Below, in pieces: positions 1 to 6,044 of a stretch of DNA of 10,896 nucleotides. Source of the DNA: Verrucomicrobiota bacterium (GTDB lineage: Bacteria; Verrucomicrobiota; Kiritimatiellia; JAAZAB01); assembly GCA_018896395.1 (NCBI GenBank), contig JAHIMN010000184.1, forward strand, positions 1-10,896. Direction: 5' to 3'. The position numbers and the translations under genes are program-made. The notes below the pieces were generated by a model. It worked only from the letters and a program-made list of their open reading frames with translations, searched no databases and was not told the origin of the DNA. Each line of letters opens with the position of its first letter. The stretch's first letter is position 1.

Positions 1-33
1 AAGTAAAAGTATGGTCGGTAATCTGTGTAAACT

Positions 34-38
34 GGAGG
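34..38 (+). promoter_or_regulatory. Shine-Dalgarno site of the first gene
   Basis: GGAGG lies six bases upstream of the ATG at 45, an ideal spacing, and supports that start codon. No promoter can be judged because only 44 bases precede the gene. Confidence 0.8.
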
Positions 39-44
39 TAAACA

Positions 45-1961
45 ATGAGCAAGTATTTTTTAACAACCCCGCTGCTTTTTTTAACGGGTGTTTTATTGAC
101 GGTCGGTAATGTCTGCGCGGAGGGGGTTACCCTGAAGCAGCTTACTGAAAACGACAAGGCGATCCTGGAAATTGAAAATTATGTCTTCCGTATGAAGATA
201 TCTCCTGACCAGGGCGGGTGTGTGGTCGGTTTCTATCTTAAACCGGCAAAGCTGGAAATGGTGGCTGGCCACGGCGATCAATGGGGCATGTTCGCGGACA
301 TGTTTTCCCAGCAGGCCTGGCCCGGCGAATTGCAGAACAACCCCTACGAAGTAAAAATACTGGAAAACGGGCCCGCAACTGTTTCCGTCAGGTTGAGCCG
401 GATGGTTTCCGGCCGGCACGGCGGCTACTTCCCGTCACTTGAAGGGATCCGCGTTGAAAAAACTTACACGGTGAAGGCTGATTTTCCTAATTTATATGTT
501 AATTACCGGCTTGTAAATACCACCGCGCGCGGCAAATCGCCGGCGTTCTGGCTGCAAAGCTTTTTCCTGGCCGGGTCCGACAAGGAGAAGAATGTTTATT
601 ATCGTCCTTCCGCGCGCGGGATTGACGTAACCTGGTATAATTTCAAGGATGGCAAGGGGATCCGTCAGGATGACGTGCGCGATCCGGCCGCCGGCTGGCT
701 GGCAACGATAAACAGGGAGTCCGGGACCGGGTTTGTATTCCTTATGGACTATGATTATTTGCGCTGGCTATATACTTGTCAGAGCGCTTGTACAACTGAA
801 TGGTTTTATGACAAGGTTATCATACCCGGCGGGGCAAGCTGGGAAACCGCGGTTGTGGCCGTGCCGATAATCGGCATGGAAAGTGTTGCCTACGCCTCGG
901 ACAAGCTCATCCTTGAAGCCAAACCCGATAATAATGCGATAGCATTTAAATTGAGAGCCACCGATAAAAAAATTGACCGACTGGACCTTACCGCATCGGT
1001 TAAAAGCGTGGATAATGAAGCCTTGGTGAAGGCCGCGGCAATAAAATATTCGGACATTACCACCGTCCCAATATCCAATAGCATGCCGCTAAGCGTGAAA
1101 ATCAACCCCCGCGAGTGTGTTATTCCTTTCAAGCTGAAAGGAAGCGGAATTAACAAGCAAGGCGAAGTGGTTTTCTCGGAGAGGGACATAACCGTCGCGC
1201 TCCTGGGCGGGCTCGGCGATGAAAGAATATACCGTCTGCCGATACCATCTAAGAACAAAAGATTTTTAAAACCCGAAAAAATAGGAAGGCACCAGGCAAT
1301 TCCGCCCAAGGCGCTCTTGATAGACGGCGTTTATTACCGTATGTACAAGGCCGAAGAAGCGGTTGATTTATTGGGATGGGAAAAGAATATCGGCAAAGCC
1401 GCCAAAAGCCGGTGGGGCGGTCTTTCCTTGAGTTTCTGGCCGGAGGATTATGACCGGATGATGGCATATGATATTGTCATCCTTTCCGATATTGATGCCG
1501 GGACAATCGGGGCTGAAGGCATTGAAATGCTTCGTGAATATGTGAGTAACGGAGGAGCGCTGCTTGTCCTGGGCGGGCCTTTTGCGTTCTCTTCGGAAGA
1601 ATCCGAGTTTGCTAAGATGTTACCGGTGCAGCGCGAGGCCAAAGGGAATTTGACCCCGATTACAAACGGAAAAATCCGGGTTGCCGGCGATAAGAGCAAT
1701 ATTTTAGAAGGGCTGAGTTTTAGCAACAACCCGGCCTGTTTCTGGTCGCACGATTTAAAACCGAAGAACGATTCCAAGGTCATGCTTTATGCCGGAAACC
1801 GGCCTCTTATGATTATCGGGAATTACGGGAAAGGCAAGATAGTCGTATTCCTTGGCTCTACTTTGGGAACGGGAAAAACTGAGGGAATACCCTTTTGGGA
1901 ATGGCAGGATTGGCCGGCCTGCCTGTCCCGTGCAATAAGAGAGCTAACAACAAACAAGTGA
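45..1961 (+). CDS. Secreted protein: beta-sandwich N-terminal half plus glutamine-amidotransferase-like C-terminal domain
   Basis: A 638-aa protein with a clear signal peptide: Lys3, a hydrophobic core at about residues 10-20 and a probable signal peptidase I site after VCA (residue 25), so it is likely exported. Residues about 30-290 read as a beta-rich domain resembling the galactose-mutarotase-like sandwiches found in carbohydrate-associated proteins; this is recognition by style, not by a motif. Residues about 423-638 resemble the class I GATase-like (ThuA/DUF1355 type) fold: a strand ALLIDGVYY near 423, YDIVILSDIDAG near 476, then LREYVSNGGALLVLGG near 500. The position where a true amidotransferase has its nucleophile Cys appears to be Gly-Gly, so catalysis by that route is unlikely and a binding role is more plausible. 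The start is supported by GGAGG six bases upstream. The gene faces the minus-strand genes and has no co-directional neighbour here. GC content looks lower than in the operon at 6041-10896. The substrate is unknown. Confidence 0.9.
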   Translation: MSKYFLTTPLLFLTGVLLTVGNVCAEGVTLKQLTENDKAILEIENYVFRMKISPDQGGCVVGFYLKPAKLEMVAGHGDQWGMFADMFSQQAWPGELQNNPYEVKILENGPATVSVRLSRMVSGRHGGYFPSLEGIRVEKTYTVKADFPNLYVNYRLVNTTARGKSPAFWLQSFFLAGSDKEKNVYYRPSARGIDVTWYNFKDGKGIRQDDVRDPAAGWLATINRESGTGFVFLMDYDYLRWLYTCQSACTTEWFYDKVIIPGGASWETAVVAVPIIGMESVAYASDKLILEAKPDNNAIAFKLRATDKKIDRLDLTASVKSVDNEALVKAAAIKYSDITTVPISNSMPLSVKINPRECVIPFKLKGSGINKQGEVVFSERDITVALLGGLGDERIYRLPIPSKNKRFLKPEKIGRHQAIPPKALLIDGVYYRMYKAEEAVDLLGWEKNIGKAAKSRWGGLSLSFWPEDYDRMMAYDIVILSDIDAGTIGAEGIEMLREYVSNGGALLVLGGPFAFSSEESEFAKMLPVQREAKGNLTPITNGKIRVAGDKSNILEGLSFSNNPACFWSHDLKPKNDSKVMLYAGNRPLMIIGNYGKGKIVVFLGSTLGTGKTEGIPFWEWQDWPACLSRAIRELTTNK

Positions 1962-1969
1962 AATATTTC

Positions 1970-2149
1970 TTATATCCTGTAAATAGGCAGGTTTGGGGTT
2001 AGCCCCGAGGCGCGGAGTGCGCTCGGCCTCCGGCGCAAATAGCAATTCCTGTCCACATTGAACTTCTTGAGCAGGAACCGTCGCTCATGGCACCGGTGCG
2101 TCACGTGGTAGCAGCAGGGCACCGCCTGATTTCTGGCTCTTCTTGGCAT
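1970..2149 (-). pseudogene. Truncated IS200-like / REP-associated tyrosine transposase (RAYT) remnant
   Basis: A 59-codon minus-strand reading frame begins MPRRARNQAV and continues with YHVTHRCHERRFLL and then NVDRNCYLRR. This matches the usual N-terminus of Y1-transposase-family proteins (basic start, YHV-T-R-, F-L). The family is normally about 150-320 aa and carries the HUH metal-binding motif and catalytic Tyr further on; both are missing. After about residue 40 the frame runs into GC-rich palindromic DNA (RRPSALRASG), so the homologous part was cut at or by a REP-like repeat. It cannot be active. Confidence 0.65.
1995..2036. repeat. REP-like palindromic element beside the RAYT remnant
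   Basis: A hairpin with arms CCGAG-CGC (2005-2013, one bulged G) and GCGCTCGG (2019-2026) and a five-base loop. Just before it, GGGG (1995-1998) can pair with CCCC (2003-2006). Small GC-rich hairpins next to RAYT genes are the classical arrangement of REP elements, which fits the transposase fragment here. Only one copy is in the window, so repeat status is inferred. It lies 34 bases after the stop of the plus-strand gene and could also act as a transcript end, but no T-tract follows. Confidence 0.5.
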
Positions 2150-2198
2150 CTTCGGAGTCTAAACACTTAAATGTATAATACAAGATATATTTATTCAG

Positions 2199-2384
2199 TT
2201 AACGTATCTGTTCTTTTAGAAAAGCCATCGGCTTCGAGTCATCTAAGATTATACTGGCCACCGGTCCAAAGCGTCGTATACTGAAAGACTCAAAACTATC
2301 GATTGCATTCGGCTCTCCCCTCGGTGACAATATGATGACAGGGAATGCCGGTCTGCTGGAAGCCATCAGGATTATGTGAAACAC
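2199..2384 (-). pseudogene. Unrecognised short fragment, possibly the end of a receiver-like domain
   Basis: A 61-codon minus-strand frame that needs a GTG start and has no visible Shine-Dalgarno site. It begins 23 bases after the GH9 stop codon. The text (RPAFPVIILSPRGE, later SKPMAFLKEQIR) loosely resembles the second half of a response-regulator receiver domain (beta-4, then a Lys-Pro pair, then the last helix), but similarity by eye is weak. It could be a decayed regulator fragment or chance. No other gene is visible in 1962-2407 apart from the transposase remnant. Confidence 0.25.
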
Positions 2385-2407
2385 TTTGTGTGCTTCACGG
2401 TTTTATC

Positions 2408-4111
2408 TCATGCCACCTTTACTTTACTGGTGGAAAGCTCGCACAACAGCCATATCAGAGCGGCATTGGGCGGCAAATCGTATTCGGTGGAACAGTTGTT
2501 AATAAACGGAATCGGGTTGTCTTCGGTGTCGCCGAAAATGCCTGTCATCACCCCGCCGGGAATCTGGGGAGTAGGAGGGAAGAAATAGCCGACGTTGATG
2601 AACCGTTGTGGCTGGTTCAGGCCGACCCCTTCAACCGTGCTAATGTCGAATGGGTTGCATCCCAGTATCCAGTCAACCTGACGCTGGGCCGCGGCGAGGT
2701 ATCGCATGTCTCCGGTCACAAGATGGGCGCGGAGCAGAAAAATTCCTGCAGTGGTAATGTCGAGGTTGGATCCGGTAACGAGGCCTTGATGGCGGAAAAA
2801 GTAGCGATAGAGTCCTGAGCCGCCCGGCCGCCCGGTCGTACCCGGCGTATCTGAGCACCAGAATGGAGGTATCAATCCCCAGGGATTCTGTTCCGCCATC
2901 CGACATTTCTGTTCCGCGATGAGCAGTACAGCCCGCCGCCAATGTGATGAGTCCGGATGGTCCGGACGAAGCAGGAGCAACTCGGCCAGTCCGGCGGGTC
3001 CGAACAGCGAGGACATGGCCAGCTCTTTGCGGGAGGAATCAGAGTAGAAGCATGCCGCCGCAAGATCTTTCTCAATGTCGCCGCCCACTTGAAGGGACAC
3101 CAGCTCATTTGCCAGTTTACAGGCCTGGTCACAGAAGATTGTCTCACCTGTCACCTCGAAAAGTTTGATCGCCGCGTACAGAGCATCCCCGCAGGCCGGT
3201 GTGCAATATGTGTTAAAAACGCTCTTTAGCCAGTCATGATCGGGAGGGAGAATCGCAGGAGAGTAATGTCTGTGCCTGTCGGGCGATTCGCTCATGTAAT
3301 TCCAGATTCGTCTGGCGGCAGCCAGGCATTTGCGGCTGTGCTCGGGATCACGTTCCTTCATGTAACGGGTCGCAAGCGCCTGTCCAATGATTGTCATGTA
3401 GCTCCCGTGCGGCGGCGGATCGTTCGGATAGACTTTGCGGCTCGACCAGTCACCTGGAAATACCACGTGTTCCATCAGTCCGCCATCGGGGCGGATCATC
3501 TTGTGGAAGTACCTGTTGCCCCATCGCAGCTCGTCCGCGATTTGTCCCTCATCCCAGCGGGGGTTGTGAAGCAAGCCCAATTGCGAAAGCCCGCTCAGGC
3601 CTAATGGCGTCCCCATCATCCACTTTCGAAGGTCGCCTGACTGGTGCCAGCCGCCGACGAGATCCACGTGTTCCCCTGTGTCATCGCGGTATGCGTCGTC
3701 CACGTGGCATGGAGCGTGCCAGCCTGTCCGGCTGTCGCCGCAGCGCTGGGTCGGGTAATAATTGAAAAGCACCCGCAACATCTGGTCATAGGTCTCACCG
3801 TAAATCACTATCAGCCGCGATACCGCCTTCCCGCAGAGAATCTTGTATATTCCTTCATCCCGCACTGTACTGAAATCTCCCACCCAGCCGTCGCCAAGTT
3901 CCGCATTGACCCGCTTAAGCTGACCGGTATATGCGATTTCACTAATTTTATATCTGCTATCCGTGCCCAGGCATTTTACCACTTCAAATTTCTTCTCCGG
4001 CGGGTTTACGATGACGACATGTTTTGCGCCTTGCGGCAGGAACCCTACATGGTTGACCAATATCCTGGTGTTCCCCTTGTCGCTCTTCGGAACACGTTTC
4101 GTTGATGTCAT
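2408..4111 (-). CDS. Glycoside hydrolase family 9 protein (endoglucanase/cellulase-type, N-terminal Ig-like domain)
   Basis: A 567-aa protein. Residues about 15-100 fit the immunoglobulin-like domain that precedes many GH9 catalytic domains (RILVNHVGFLPQGAKHVV, then the strand DEGIYKI). The (alpha/alpha)6 catalytic domain follows. VDLVGGWHQSGDLRKWM (about 149-165) aligns with the GH9 signature GGW-DAGD: the likely catalytic base is Asp160, while the first Asp of the DAGD pair is Gln157. WILGCNPF and LNQPQRF near the C-terminus match the GH9 ILG-NP region but lack the usual His-His-Arg. CSTEYDLPPNAALIWLL places the general acid at about Glu543. GH9 enzymes invert beta-1,4-glucosidic bonds in cellulose and related glucans; this one is divergent, so the substrate is uncertain. 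No signal peptide is visible (MTSTKRVPKSDKGN), which suggests an intracellular enzyme acting on oligosaccharides. The ATG has AAGGA about nine bases upstream. It appears to be transcribed alone. Confidence 0.87.
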   Translation of the reverse strand: MTSTKRVPKSDKGNTRILVNHVGFLPQGAKHVVIVNPPEKKFEVVKCLGTDSRYKISEIAYTGQLKRVNAELGDGWVGDFSTVRDEGIYKILCGKAVSRLIVIYGETYDQMLRVLFNYYPTQRCGDSRTGWHAPCHVDDAYRDDTGEHVDLVGGWHQSGDLRKWMMGTPLGLSGLSQLGLLHNPRWDEGQIADELRWGNRYFHKMIRPDGGLMEHVVFPGDWSSRKVYPNDPPPHGSYMTIIGQALATRYMKERDPEHSRKCLAAARRIWNYMSESPDRHRHYSPAILPPDHDWLKSVFNTYCTPACGDALYAAIKLFEVTGETIFCDQACKLANELVSLQVGGDIEKDLAAACFYSDSSRKELAMSSLFGPAGLAELLLLRPDHPDSSHWRRAVLLIAEQKCRMAEQNPWGLIPPFWCSDTPGTTGRPGGSGLYRYFFRHQGLVTGSNLDITTAGIFLLRAHLVTGDMRYLAAAQRQVDWILGCNPFDISTVEGVGLNQPQRFINVGYFFPPTPQIPGGVMTGIFGDTEDNPIPFINNCSTEYDLPPNAALIWLLCELSTSKVKVA

Positions 4112-4151
4112 AATACATTGTCCTTATCCATGGGTTTAGAAAATTACTCGA

Positions 4152-4193
4152 GCCAATTGCAAAACTCTAAATTTTCAAAGTTCCGAAATTGGC
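4152..4193. promoter_or_regulatory. Dyad in the GH9 leader (possible operator or leader stem)
   Basis: GCCAATT (4152-4158) and AATTGGC (4187-4193) are perfect inverted repeats 28 bases apart, with an inner AACT/AGTT pair (4163-4166 and 4179-4182). The dyad sits between the predicted promoter and the start codon of the GH9 gene, where an operator or regulatory stem would be expected. The DNA is AT-rich, so chance is possible. Confidence 0.3.
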
Positions 4194-4208
4194 ATTTTCC
4201 TAGCAAAT

Positions 4209-4237
4209 ATTCTGATTAAACGGGCAGGAAGTGTCAA
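4209..4237 (-). promoter_or_regulatory. Predicted sigma-70-type promoter for the GH9 gene
   Basis: On the minus strand a perfect -35 box TTGACA (4237-4232) is followed after 17 bases by CAGAAT (4214-4209), which matches four of six -10 positions. Transcription would start near 4202, giving a leader of about 90 bases. The -10 box is weak, so this is a prediction only. Confidence 0.45.
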
Positions 4238-4343
4238 GGACGGAGTGAAAATGTTTTTTGGGAGTTCGCATTAGGCGCTGAATGTTCAAAACATGGCGAT
4301 GGTTGTCTCTTCTGTGCGATATAATGACAGACCGGCCCCGTCA

Positions 4344-4430
4344 CGAACGTTCAGGCGTTCCCGTAGATCATCCTCCTACGCTAAAGCTTCCGCCGTCGCT
4401 AAAGCTATGGCGGACAAGACGGCGGACAAA
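4344..4430. repeat. Intergenic palindromic repeat block (direct and inverted repeats)
   Basis: The block contains two copies of GCTAAAGCT (4380-4388, 4398-4406) and a perfect nine-base inverted repeat TCCGCCGTC (4389-4397) / GACGGCGGA (4418-4426). A further GGCGGA (4409-4414) can pair with TCCGCC (4389-4394), so two alternative hairpins exist. Read in one plus frame it gives SSSYAKASAVAKAMADK, a peptide style I recall from spurious ORFs over short dispersed repeats in metagenome-derived genomes. It forms the 3' end of the neighbouring transposase-like fragment, so it probably inserted there. No gene is visible in 4112-4375. Confidence 0.6.
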
Positions 4431-4591
4431 TTGACCGGTTCGGTGCCGGAATTAATCCGGATTCCTTGTTCCCAGAGGCCAAGGTGGCGCAGGATACGCT
4501 CAATATAATAATAAACAATTCCAGGATCTTTCTCGAGAATAGCTACAGAGTTTAAATTGCTAGTGGTTAATGTTTTCGTCTTAAGTGGCAT
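4376..4591 (-). pseudogene. C-terminal fragment resembling IS91-type transposases, truncated by a repeat
   Basis: A 71-codon minus-strand frame. Residues about 16-53 (VAILEKDPGIVYYYIERILR, then HLGLWEQGIRINSG) resemble the tail of IS91-type transposases, where ILRHLGLWE followed by a short basic stretch precedes an acidic end. The expected acidic end (DDPFPDYD-like) is missing: after EPVN the frame runs into the palindromic repeat block and reads LSAVLSAIALATAEALA. The catalytic part of the transposase is absent, so the piece is inactive. The assignment rests on recalled family style, not on a catalytic motif. Confidence 0.4.
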
Positions 4592-4908
4592 TTACCCAAA
4601 CGGGGGGATGACCATCCCATCTCTTCGTCGGATTGGATTACCCTGATATATTTGATATTTTTTGAAATTGCACTCAATTTTTTCGCTTCTTGAATCATTT
4701 CTTCACAGCGTGTATTTATAACTTCAACACATATCGCACTATGTATTATCTGTGAAATTTGTCTGATTAGGTTTTCAAATGTTTCGTTTTCTTTTGAAAT
4801 CAATGTAAGATTAGTAGTAACTCCATCCAAGAGAACTGTTTCATTTGCCTTTTTAATTTCATTTATACTGGCTGTATCTAAAAATATTTTCATTATTTCA
4901 AAGCGCAT
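4567..4908 (-). pseudogene. Truncated transaldolase / fructose-6-phosphate-aldolase-like gene
   Basis: From the internal Met at 4893, which matches the family start, the product reads MKIFLDTASINEIKKANE, then LLDGVTTNLTLI, CVEVINTRCEEMIQEAKKL and SKNI. This is the first 78 or so residues of the small (about 215-220 aa) transaldolase/FSA family, including Asp6 and the GVTTN loop (with Leu where Pro is usual). These enzymes form a Schiff base through a Lys in a following VVVK-P strand. Here the text leaves the family at exactly that point (KNIKYIRVIQSDEE), so the catalytic Lys and two thirds of the barrel are lost and the fragment cannot be an active aldolase. The upstream Met at 4908 adds five residues with no clear Shine-Dalgarno site. 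The last 25 bases overlap the transposase-like fragment, and the DNA is clearly more AT-rich than the glycosidase genes. Confidence 0.65.
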
Positions 4909-4981
4909 CCCGGCGAATTGATAAAAGCTGGGATAATGTAAATACCGTGTGCATGCATTATGTTTATTTATCGCGAAATAT

Positions 4982-5011
4982 TTGACTTAAACCCAGGGGA
5001 AGTGGTATAAT
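4982..5011 (+). promoter_or_regulatory. Consensus-like sigma-70 promoter with extended -10, orphan
   Basis: TTGACT (4982-4987), an 18-base spacer and a perfect TATAAT (5006-5011) preceded by TGG, an extended -10. A dyad ACCCAG (4991-4996) / CTGGGT (5014-5019) brackets the -10 box, and AAACCCAG recurs at 5067-5074, so a repressor site is possible. Transcription would begin near 5018 and run into a 30-codon ORF and then antisense across broken genes. No intact target gene is visible. Confidence 0.55.
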
Positions 5012-5047
5012 ATCTGGGTAAACGAAAAAAATTCTTATTTATTTAAA

Positions 5048-5140
5048 ATGTACATAGATCAAACCAAAACCCAGCAGATGCTTACTTTTCTGGAGGCAGA
5101 ACATTTCCGCTATACAGATTCGGATCAGCCCTGTATTTAG
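5048..5140 (+). CDS. Possible 30-aa ORF downstream of the orphan promoter
   Basis: ATG at 5048 opens a 30-codon frame (MYIDQTKTQQMLTFLEAEHF, then RYTDSDQPCI) ending in TAG. It begins about 30 bases after the predicted transcription start. No Shine-Dalgarno site is visible in the AT-rich leader and I do not recognise the peptide. It may be a small protein, the N-terminus of a lost gene, or chance. The rest of 4909-5143 holds only the promoter and AT-rich DNA. Confidence 0.25.
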   Translation: MYIDQTKTQQMLTFLEAEHFRYTDSDQPCI

Positions 5141-5143
5141 TAT

Positions 5144-5284
5144 TTAATTATTCCGATTTCTTTTTTTCCCGGTCTCAATGGCGCTGATGAGCTTGGCCAA
5201 TTTCCGGTCATCCTGAATGCCGCGCCTCACATTCTCCTGCTGTACCCCCGCCGCATCTATTCAGCCATCCGCAGTCAACGTCGA
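5144..5284 (-). pseudogene. Degenerate coding fragment, unrecognised C-terminus
   Basis: The minus frame reads STLTADG, a TGA (5263-5261), then IDAAGVQQENVRRGIQDDRK and LAKLISAIETGKK to a TAA at 5146-5144. The codons are rich in third-position G/C and the text reads as a helical protein end, so it looks once-coding. The in-frame TGA and runs of A (5292-5297, 5302-5309) separate it from the frame used just upstream. The family is not recognised. Confidence 0.4.
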
Positions 5285-5309
5285 ATTGCTGAAAAAATTG
5301 CAAAAAAAA

Positions 5310-5470
5310 CTTACCAGATTCCATTTGTCTGATAATTTCACCCGCAGATTCTTCCTGAGGCTGGACCTTTTCGACGGAAGTCATCGTCATGCGCAGGGCG
5401 TTTCCTCCGCCTTCATGGGGTGCCAGGGAAAGGAAATCCGGTCTCTTCTTGATCACACTGACGTGTTCGG
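5310..5470 (-). pseudogene. Degenerate coding fragment, continuation of the next fragment after a frameshift
   Basis: In a longer open frame (5208-5567) only this part reads like protein: EHVSVIKKRPDFLSL, APHEGGGNALRMTMTSVEK and QPQEESAGEIIRQMESG. It joins the fragment at 5453-5716 if one base is added in the run of five G (5469-5473, C on the minus strand), giving a continuous PPPP-EHVSVIKK. The break is therefore either a homopolymer sequencing error or a recent frameshift. Function not recognised. Confidence 0.35.
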
Positions 5471-5716
5471 GGGTGGAGGAGGCAACTGATTTAGCACCAC
5501 CTGATAGCCGCCCGGCGGCACTTCGACTTCCGTGTCGGGAAACTCGAATCCGGTCAGATCCATGCATTTATTCAAGGTGGTCTTAATGGGCTTGTCCGTT
5601 GGATTGTTGACGGCCACATGTGGCTCGTCGAGTTTTTCCCGGGGCAGAATCAGCACCGACGGACGCTTTGCTGTCGCCGGTTGAGTCGGCCGTTGTTCCG
5701 CATGAAGCGGGAAAGA
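5453..5716 (-). pseudogene. Degenerate coding fragment with beta-sandwich style, often C-terminal in glycan-active enzymes
   Basis: The frame is open from a TGA at 5719-5717. It reads RPTQPATAKRPSVLILPREK, HVAVNNPTDKPIKTTL, and FPDTEVEVPPGGYQVVL before ending in a Pro run and stop. The phrase NNPTDKPI followed by EVEVPPGGYQVV is typical in style of small Ig-like or Greek-key domains at the ends of secreted glycosidases. There is no start codon with a Shine-Dalgarno site at the edge. It follows, in another frame, the coupled GH95-like fragment upstream. Confidence 0.45.
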
Positions 5717-6044
5717 TCATTCCATGGCGTGTTGTTTTCCGGCCACCGCGGATAAAGAGCCCCGGTAAAACGCTACCTTTTCCAGCAGGGAGTCCCGGAA
5801 AAACACGGATTATGCCGCCATGACTTTGAAGCAGCATCCCGGTAACTGCGAACAGGAAAGCGCCGTTGCCCTCTGTGCCTGCAACCACCAAGCGATCTGC
5901 CAAGGGATTTTGAGTAACGGCAACACCAGAATGCCACATACGCCACTCGCTGTGCGGCGATACGGATAAAACGCAAGCTAAACAAAATATCAAATATCCT
6001 AATGCCGACGCATGTTTTGCGTCTGGGCGAGCGATCGAATTCAT
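5583..6044 (-). pseudogene. Broken gene coupled to GH42: signal-peptide-like start joined to a GH95-like C-terminal segment
   Basis: The start overlaps the GH42 stop in an ATGA (ATG 6044-6042, TGA 6043-6041), with AAGGA just upstream, as in translationally coupled operon genes. Residues 15-29 (LGYLIFCLACVLSVS) form a signal-peptide-like hydrophobic stretch. Residues about 57-101 read TEGNGAFLFAVTGMLLQSHG and then IIRVFPGLPAG, the end of the barrel of GH95-like enzymes, also visible in the intact gene at 8175-10751 (MLLQS, GG, RVFP). The roughly 700 residues expected between are absent. After about residue 101 the frame no longer reads like protein, while another frame (ALYPRWPENNTPWNDLSRF, near 5710-5766) does. 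It was probably a second, secreted GH95-like gene that suffered an internal deletion and frameshifts. Confidence 0.55.

Noticed and set aside
45..125. Lipoprotein signal in the first gene (Cys24)
   Set aside because: The residues before the Cys (GNV) do not form a lipobox, and VCA followed by Glu fits signal peptidase I better.
2345..2818. Plus-strand ORF of 157 codons opposite the end of the GH9 gene
   Set aside because: Antisense to conserved GH9 active-site sequence; no family recognised.
4320..4325. TATAAT on the plus strand as a promoter
   Set aside because: No -35-like box at 16-18 bases upstream (TTGTCT is only 11 bases away) and no gene follows.
4380..4430. CRISPR-like repetition (two GCTAAAGCT units)
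   Set aside because: Only two nine-base copies with a nine-base gap; no array of equal repeats and spacers. It is a hairpin-forming intergenic repeat.
4293..4508. 71-codon plus-strand ORF with YAKASAVAKAMADK
   Set aside because: The repetitive peptide is the translation of the palindromic repeat block; no Shine-Dalgarno site or domain.
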